From Anaerolineae bacterium (GTDB lineage Bacteria; Chloroflexota; Anaerolineae; JAFGEY01): 11,053 nt of DNA. The position numbers were made by a program, and so were the translations under genes. The stretch is taken from positions 1 to 11,053 of the forward strand of contig JAFGJF010000431.1 in the NCBI GenBank assembly GCA_016929205.1, written 5' to 3'. This document shows positions 6,957-11,053 of this stretch, one piece after another (within the stretch, counting starts at the first letter, position 1; the number at the start of each line of letters is the position of its first letter). The notes beneath the pieces were generated by a model. It had not been told where the DNA came from. It was given only the letters and a program-made list of their open reading frames with translations, and made no database searches.

Positions 6957-7016
6957 CCCGCGAACGAGAGGCAGAGTCATTAGTGTCGTTTCAAGATCGT
7001 TCACCTCGTTCGCGGG
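6957..7016. repeat. 12-bp inverted repeat with 36-bp spacer
   Basis: CCCGCGAACGAG (6957-6968) and CTCGTTCGCGGG (7005-7016) are perfect reverse complements with 36 bp between them. The pair lies between the caspase-like and trypsin-like genes, about 48 bp after the former's stop codon. A long-loop hairpin (attenuation or 3'-end) or a two-site operator looped by a dimeric regulator are both possible. No T-run follows the second arm, and the remaining 120 bp before the trypsin-like gene show no convincing promoter. Confidence 0.6.
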
Positions 7017-7136
7017 TGGCATCACTCTAAATAGTACGGTCACCCAACGTCCTCTGATTCGCCAGACCTGCTCTATGACCGGAATACTCGAGCAGTAAAG
7101 CTGGTTATCAGATTACCTATGCAAAGGAGAATTATG

Positions 7137-8183
7137 ATGGAAAGTAAAACAGCAAAAAAAATGACGCTGGCAGCAAACGATGCAATCTCTGCACAAGAAG
7201 CGTTAGCTGCTAGCTGCGAAACCTTTCTAGAGAAACCGCGAGCTAACGTCATTGGTATGGGAGTCGGCGTCAAGTGGATTAGTGGACAACCTACAGGCGA
7301 ACCGGCGCTTGTCGTACTGGTGACCCAAAAGCTAGAAAAGGGACAGGTGAGCAAGGCGGACTTGATTCCCAACAAGCTGCAGGATATGCAAACCGATGTC
7401 CTCGCCATAGGCTATCCTATGGCTGGTGGGGGATCCGCTCCAGCAATCACTGCTCAGTCTCTTGCCAAACGCATCCGTCCGGCCGAGGGGGGATACAGTG
7501 TTGGGCACGTGCGCATCACGGCAGGAACCATTGCTACTTGTGTGTATGATATCTTGCGTGACGGCAAAGTCAGTCCCCCGTTACAGGGGTATGGCGTTCC
7601 CAAGCAGTATTATATCCTCAGTAACAACCATGTGCTGGCCAACAGCAACGACGCTTCTCCCGGAGATCCAATTCTTCAACCCGGTCCCTATGATGGCGGA
7701 ACCGATCCGGCCGACCGCATCGCCAAGCTGAGTCGGTTTGTTCCTATCGACTTTGAGCCGGCGATTCCTCGAGAAAAGCATCGCAACCTCGTAGATGCAG
7801 CCATTGCTGAAGGCGAATTCTGCGATCTGGACCGTGAGATATATTGGTGTGGTTACGTGCGTGGCTGGCGTCCCAAGGATAAAGTAACGATCGGCACAAT
7901 TGTGCAGAAAACGGGGCGCACTACAAACTATACGACCGGCAGGATCACGGTGGTCGATGCCACTGTCGACGTTGGCTATGGCGGCGGCCGGGTAGCACGA
8001 TTCACAGACCAGATCGTGACGACAGATATGTCCGCCGGTGGTGACTCTGGTTCGTTGGTGACCACGCTGGATAATGTCGCGGTGGGGCTTTTGTTCGCCG
8101 GCTCTTCTTCCGCAACAATTGTCAATCAGATCGAACATGTACGTTCACTGCTGCGGGTTGAGGTAGCAGAACAGGTGCTATGA
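7137..8183 (+). CDS. Trypsin-like (S1 fold) serine protease, NAL1-like architecture
   Basis: The product is 348 aa. AGGAG (7125-7129) lies 7 nt before ATG 7137. ATG 7134 has only 4 nt of spacing, and ATG 7119 lies before the Shine-Dalgarno sequence, so 7137 is preferred. Residues about 36-95 carry the small N-terminal module VIGMGVGVKW … TDVLAIGYP seen in bacterial relatives of plant NARROW LEAF1-type proteases. The chymotrypsin-fold triad is visible: H165 in ILSNNHVLAN, D220 in LVDAAIA and S304 in SAGGDSGSLV, with the oxyanion glycines present. It should therefore be catalytically competent. There is no signal peptide, no transmembrane segment and no PDZ domain, unlike DegP/HtrA, so it probably works in the cytoplasm. 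It is followed after 29 nt by the chagasin-like gene, and the two share a downstream terminator, so they probably form an operon. The substrate is unknown. Confidence 0.92.
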   Translation: MESKTAKKMTLAANDAISAQEALAASCETFLEKPRANVIGMGVGVKWISGQPTGEPALVVLVTQKLEKGQVSKADLIPNKLQDMQTDVLAIGYPMAGGGSAPAITAQSLAKRIRPAEGGYSVGHVRITAGTIATCVYDILRDGKVSPPLQGYGVPKQYYILSNNHVLANSNDASPGDPILQPGPYDGGTDPADRIAKLSRFVPIDFEPAIPREKHRNLVDAAIAEGEFCDLDREIYWCGYVRGWRPKDKVTIGTIVQKTGRTTNYTTGRITVVDATVDVGYGGGRVARFTDQIVTTDMSAGGDSGSLVTTLDNVAVGLLFAGSSSATIVNQIEHVRSLLRVEVAEQVL

Positions 8184-8212
8184 GTATCGTCCAGGATTCA
8201 GAGGATCCCGCA

Positions 8213-8533
8213 ATGTCCGAGATCAATGTGTTCAAGAACGACCAAGAAAAGACGTTTGTCGTGAATCCAGGCGCGTCCATTGCAATCGAGCTGGAAGAAC
8301 AGGCAACGATCGGATATCAATGGATGATATCCAATGTCGATGAGCAAATCCTGGCCTTACAAAAGACAGACTGTGATACATTCGGTCTGGTTATTGGCGA
8401 CGCGATCACAAGAACGTTCACCTTTAGAGCGCGGGCCAAAGGCATCACTCCAGTGCATCTTACACTGGAACGAGGATGGGAGGAACGAGGAGCGGTCATT
8501 GACGAGTTTCAAGTACTCATTCAAGTCGAGTGA
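8213..8533 (+). CDS. Chagasin-like (I42) cysteine-peptidase inhibitor domain protein
   Basis: The product is 106 aa, the usual size of a bare chagasin domain. GAGGA (8201-8205) lies 7 nt before ATG 8213. An alternative ATG at 8180 overlaps the protease stop as ATGA and would add 11 residues, but it has a weaker ribosome-binding site. The fold is suggested by EQATIGYQWMI (29-39), matching the NPTTGYxW loop. A Gly-containing loop at 57-63 (FGLVIGD) corresponds to GxGG, and LERGWEE (85-91) to the RPW loop. All three loops are degenerate: NPTTG is QATIG, the Gly-Gly of loop two is missing, and RPW is RGW. Chagasins are known inhibitors of papain-family (clan CA) peptidases. Lacking a signal peptide, this one would act inside the cell. 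Its target could be a local protease, or the domain may have been reused for binding. Confidence 0.8.
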   Translation: MSEINVFKNDQEKTFVVNPGASIAIELEEQATIGYQWMISNVDEQILALQKTDCDTFGLVIGDAITRTFTFRARAKGITPVHLTLERGWEERGAVIDEFQVLIQVE

Positions 8534-8580
8534 TCGCTACCAAACTTTTGTTCACCTTTTCTGTGTCGCAGAACGACAAA

Positions 8581-8610
8581 AGGGCCAGCTTGATGTGCTG
8601 GCCCTCTTTT
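8581..8610 (+). terminator. Intrinsic terminator of the trypsin/chagasin operon
   Basis: AGGGCCAGC (8581-8589) and GCTGGCCCT (8597-8605) form a perfect 9-bp GC-rich stem with a 7-nt loop, followed by TCTTTT (8605-8610). On the other strand the stem is followed by TTTTGTCG, so it can also serve the convergent helicase gene ending at 8659. Confidence 0.88.
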
Positions 8611-8658
8611 CAAACCCCGCACTGGCTTTCTTCCCTCAAACACAGGTTGGTACTTGAA

Positions 8659-10962
8659 TCAACCTGCCGCGCGCCTTTGTTGCCACCACTCGTACAAGGC
8701 AATAAACGGCACTGCCATTTGTTTGGCCTCGCGGCTGCGCCCCGTGTTCCAGGTGAGGATCAACTCTTTTTTAGCGCGGGTCATGCCCACATAGAGCAGG
8801 CGGAGACGCTCCCGCACATAGTCCAGCCGCGCCTGCTCTGTGGCTGCTCCTTTCGCATAGGATTCTCCCTGTACCAACACCTGCAACTGCGCCAACGCCT
8901 CTGCTTCCAGATTGAGCTTGCCTTGGATAAACCACTTTTCGCTGATATAGCTGTCATATGACTGAGCTGAAGGAAAGTTGTAATTATTGACCGACATCAC
9001 GTACACGCGATCCCATTCCAAACCCTTGGCTTTGTGCAACGTCGAGATCGTGACTTCGCCAGGCTTGGGCTCAAACCCGGTATCCTCAGCGTCAAATCCC
9101 AGAAAACGGCGCTGGTTCCGGGCAATGACCGCTAATTCCTCGGTCAGTTCACCCAGCCGCCAACTGGGATTGGATTCGCCTGCCGCACGCAGCATCATCG
9201 CCAGTTTGTGGCTTAGTGCCAGTTCCCCGGGATTGATGAACAGATCTTGGGCCACAGTGAGCACAAGCTGATCGATAGGTAGCAACGTCGCCTCTTGCCA
9301 GCGGCACACCAGGTCGCGAAATGCGATCAGCATCTCCCGATCGGACTGCCTGGGTAGTTCGTCTTTTCTGAAAAGTGCTTCGTCCTCGGATTCTGCCGGC
9401 TGCTGCGTTCGATCCGCGGCCCACTCGATCTGATCGAGCCAATCGTTCCCGGCGTAGGGCCACAAGTATTCCTCAACGTGCCTGCACTTGCGAATGTGCG
9501 CTGAAAGACGTTTAACGCGCTTGGCGCCCTCTTCCTCTTCACCGTCATTGCGCCGCCACACCTCAAAGACGCGAGACAGCAACGGCGCCGACGCGGGATT
9601 TGCCAGGTACTGGAGCACGTTGCCGAGCGCGCCTGCCGTTTTGCGCGTCGAGGTGGTCGAGCGCAACAATTCGACACAGGGCACACCGGCGCGCTTGAGG
9701 GCATCGGTGACTTCAAAGCCGCGCTGGTTTCGAGGCACGAGCACGGCCACAGTATCGTCAGGATGGTCGGGCAGCCAACGGCGCAGCGAATCGACAATGG
9801 TCTTGATCTCAGCTTCAGGCGAAAGCTTGCGGTCAAAGAGATAGATGCCCGCCGGATTGGCCTCGGGATTGGGCTGCGGATCGCCAGGCGGTGCAGGGGT
9901 AATGATCGGCGGGGCGTGCAGCGCATCTCGGACGTCGGGTTCGGGGTGTGCCCCCATCGTCCATTCGACCAAACAATTGGCCAGGTCGATAATGCATTGC
10001 TGAGAACGGCCCGAGTTGTCCAGGTGTTTTTCCAGAACCCCGGGTTTGTTTAGGAACCTGCGCAAATAGTCCGGGTTGGCCGTTGTAAACGTGGTATTGA
10101 TCGCCTGGTTTGGATCGCCAACGCGTACCCAGTTTCCGACCGGGCCGACCAGTTTGTCGAGTATTCTTTCCTGCAGCAAGCTCGAATCCTGGGCCTCGTC
10201 TTCAAGAACAAATGGCCACCGGTAGCGGAGGCGGGCCAGCAGATCCTGGTCGCGTTCGAGTGCGACCAGGGCCAGTCGGATCAAGTCGTCGAAATCGACC
10301 CCGCCACGATAGTAAAGGGCCTTTTGATAGTCGGCATACATCTGTGCGCCCATCTGTGCCAGTGCCAGGTCGACACCCCCGGAAAACGATTCGAGGCGAT
10401 CTAGCACGTCTTGAGCGCTGAACTGTAAATCTTTGGCGCGCTTGATGAATACCCCGGCAATGCTGAGCACCGTCTCCGGCCACTGCTTGCCTGCTACCCA
10501 CTCGCGCTGGTTGTCCCGCAGCTCAAAGTCCAGGAATGCGTCTGCCGAATCGGGATGGCTGCGCAGCCACATCTCAACTACATTCTCACGGATCTGGTCT
10601 GCTTCACGTTCGTCGACGATCTGAAAATCATCTGCCAGCCCCACCAACCCCGGTCGCTCGCGAACAATGTCGTGCGCCAGGCCGTGTAATGTACGCACAC
10701 GATAGCCAATGTTGGCCAGCAATCCGCGCTGCTCGATAAAACTGCTCACACGACGCTTGAAATTCTCGACCGCCGAATTAACGAGGGTGACGATCAGCAC
10801 TTCTTGCTCGTTGTCAATCGTCGTGGCTACCAGGTCGGCAGCCAGTTTGGATAGGGTAAACGTCTTGCCTGCTCCCGGCACAGCGCTCACTCCCATCCGC
10901 CCGCCATGATAGGCCAATATTTCTTGTTGTGCTGGACGAGGTCGGAATTCGATATCGGGCAT
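8659..10962 (-). CDS. UvrD/Rep-family SF1A ATP-dependent DNA helicase
   Basis: The product is 767 aa, a normal length for UvrD/PcrA-type helicases. ATG 10962 is preferred: AGGTAGAG lies a few nt upstream, and the upstream in-frame TTG at 10977 adds only five residues. All core motifs are present: the Q-motif-like RPAQQEIL (9-16), Walker A AVPGAGKT (27-34), motif Ia IVTLVNSAVENF (57-68), motif II DEAQD (255-259) and motif III GDPNQA (282-287). Motif IV (GRSQQ) lies near 318-322, motif V in VTISTLHKAKGLEWDRVYV (637-655) and motif VI in LLYVGMTRAKKELIL (722-736). It should translocate 3'-5' on single-stranded DNA using ATP. No nuclease domain is fused to it. It converges on the protease operon and is separated from it by a terminator. 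Its base composition looks more GC-rich than that of the zincin gene. It may be a housekeeping repair helicase or a neighbour recruited to the module. Confidence 0.95.
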   Translation of the reverse strand: MPDIEFRPRPAQQEILAYHGGRMGVSAVPGAGKTFTLSKLAADLVATTIDNEQEVLIVTLVNSAVENFKRRVSSFIEQRGLLANIGYRVRTLHGLAHDIVRERPGLVGLADDFQIVDEREADQIRENVVEMWLRSHPDSADAFLDFELRDNQREWVAGKQWPETVLSIAGVFIKRAKDLQFSAQDVLDRLESFSGGVDLALAQMGAQMYADYQKALYYRGGVDFDDLIRLALVALERDQDLLARLRYRWPFVLEDEAQDSSLLQERILDKLVGPVGNWVRVGDPNQAINTTFTTANPDYLRRFLNKPGVLEKHLDNSGRSQQCIIDLANCLVEWTMGAHPEPDVRDALHAPPIITPAPPGDPQPNPEANPAGIYLFDRKLSPEAEIKTIVDSLRRWLPDHPDDTVAVLVPRNQRGFEVTDALKRAGVPCVELLRSTTSTRKTAGALGNVLQYLANPASAPLLSRVFEVWRRNDGEEEEGAKRVKRLSAHIRKCRHVEEYLWPYAGNDWLDQIEWAADRTQQPAESEDEALFRKDELPRQSDREMLIAFRDLVCRWQEATLLPIDQLVLTVAQDLFINPGELALSHKLAMMLRAAGESNPSWRLGELTEELAVIARNQRRFLGFDAEDTGFEPKPGEVTISTLHKAKGLEWDRVYVMSVNNYNFPSAQSYDSYISEKWFIQGKLNLEAEALAQLQVLVQGESYAKGAATEQARLDYVRERLRLLYVGMTRAKKELILTWNTGRSREAKQMAVPFIALYEWWQQRRAAG

Positions 10963-11053
10963 TGCTCTACCTGTCAAGATGCGTTTTCCTAGCCACCCTA
11001 CACTTTGGACTCAAAAATATGGAATAAGCCAGGTTGAGAGGGCCAACGAGTTA

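Noticed and set aside
9327..9926. 199-codon frame on the same strand as the helicase but in another frame
   Set aside because: It lies entirely within the helicase coding sequence, which has all its motifs intact. The Arg/Ser/Cys-rich translation is typical of an out-of-frame reading.
1..11053. CRISPR array, tRNA/rRNA genes, insertion sequence or bacterial gasdermin gene
   Set aside because: I found no regularly spaced repeats, no cloverleaf or rRNA signatures, no transposase frame or terminal repeats, and no unassigned frame of gasdermin size and character.

Overview
The window is about 11 kb of bacterial DNA with six protein-coding genes, no RNA genes, no CRISPR array and no transposon. 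The closest taxonomic hint is the large SARP/BTAD–NB-ARC–TPR regulator together with caspase-like, trypsin-like and zincin peptidases. That mix is typical of developmentally complex bacteria, above all Chloroflexota. The GC content is moderate, which argues against most Actinomycetota. This assignment is inference from protein style and not from a marker gene.

Layout: positions 1-365 hold a terminator-like hairpin, a regulatory element (element A, about 43-143) and a good sigma-70-type promoter (287-316). They precede a 633-aa cytoplasmic protein with an HEIGH…E zinc-peptidase signature (366-2267, +). A convergent-gene hairpin (2304-2338) separates it from a 1002-aa STAND regulator (2352-5360, -). 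A 391-bp divergent regulatory region follows. It carries an extended -10 promoter for the regulator, phased 11-bp direct repeats, a second copy of the leader element (element B) and a hairpin. On the other side is a 385-aa clan-CD (caspase/gingipain-like) protein with a C-terminal two-motif βγ-crystallin domain (5752-6909, +). A 227-bp gap with a widely spaced 12-bp inverted repeat leads to a trypsin-like serine protease (7137-8183, +). A chagasin-like (I42) peptidase-inhibitor gene follows it closely (8213-8533, +) and ends in an intrinsic terminator (8581-8610). Converging on that terminator is a complete UvrD/Rep-type SF1 helicase gene (8659-10962, -).

Reading of the whole: three peptidase-like proteins from three different clans, one peptidase inhibitor and one NTP-dependent sensor/transcription regulator sit side by side, and none has an obvious signal peptide. 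The zincin gene and the caspase-like gene share a recognisable upstream leader element. The regulator gene lies directly opposite one copy of it. This suggests a co-regulated intracellular proteolytic system, possibly a stress, programmed-death or phage-conflict module with a calcium-responsive caspase-like arm. The functional proposal is inference; the domain calls and the repeated leader are read directly from sequence. The helicase may be part of the module or an unrelated neighbour.
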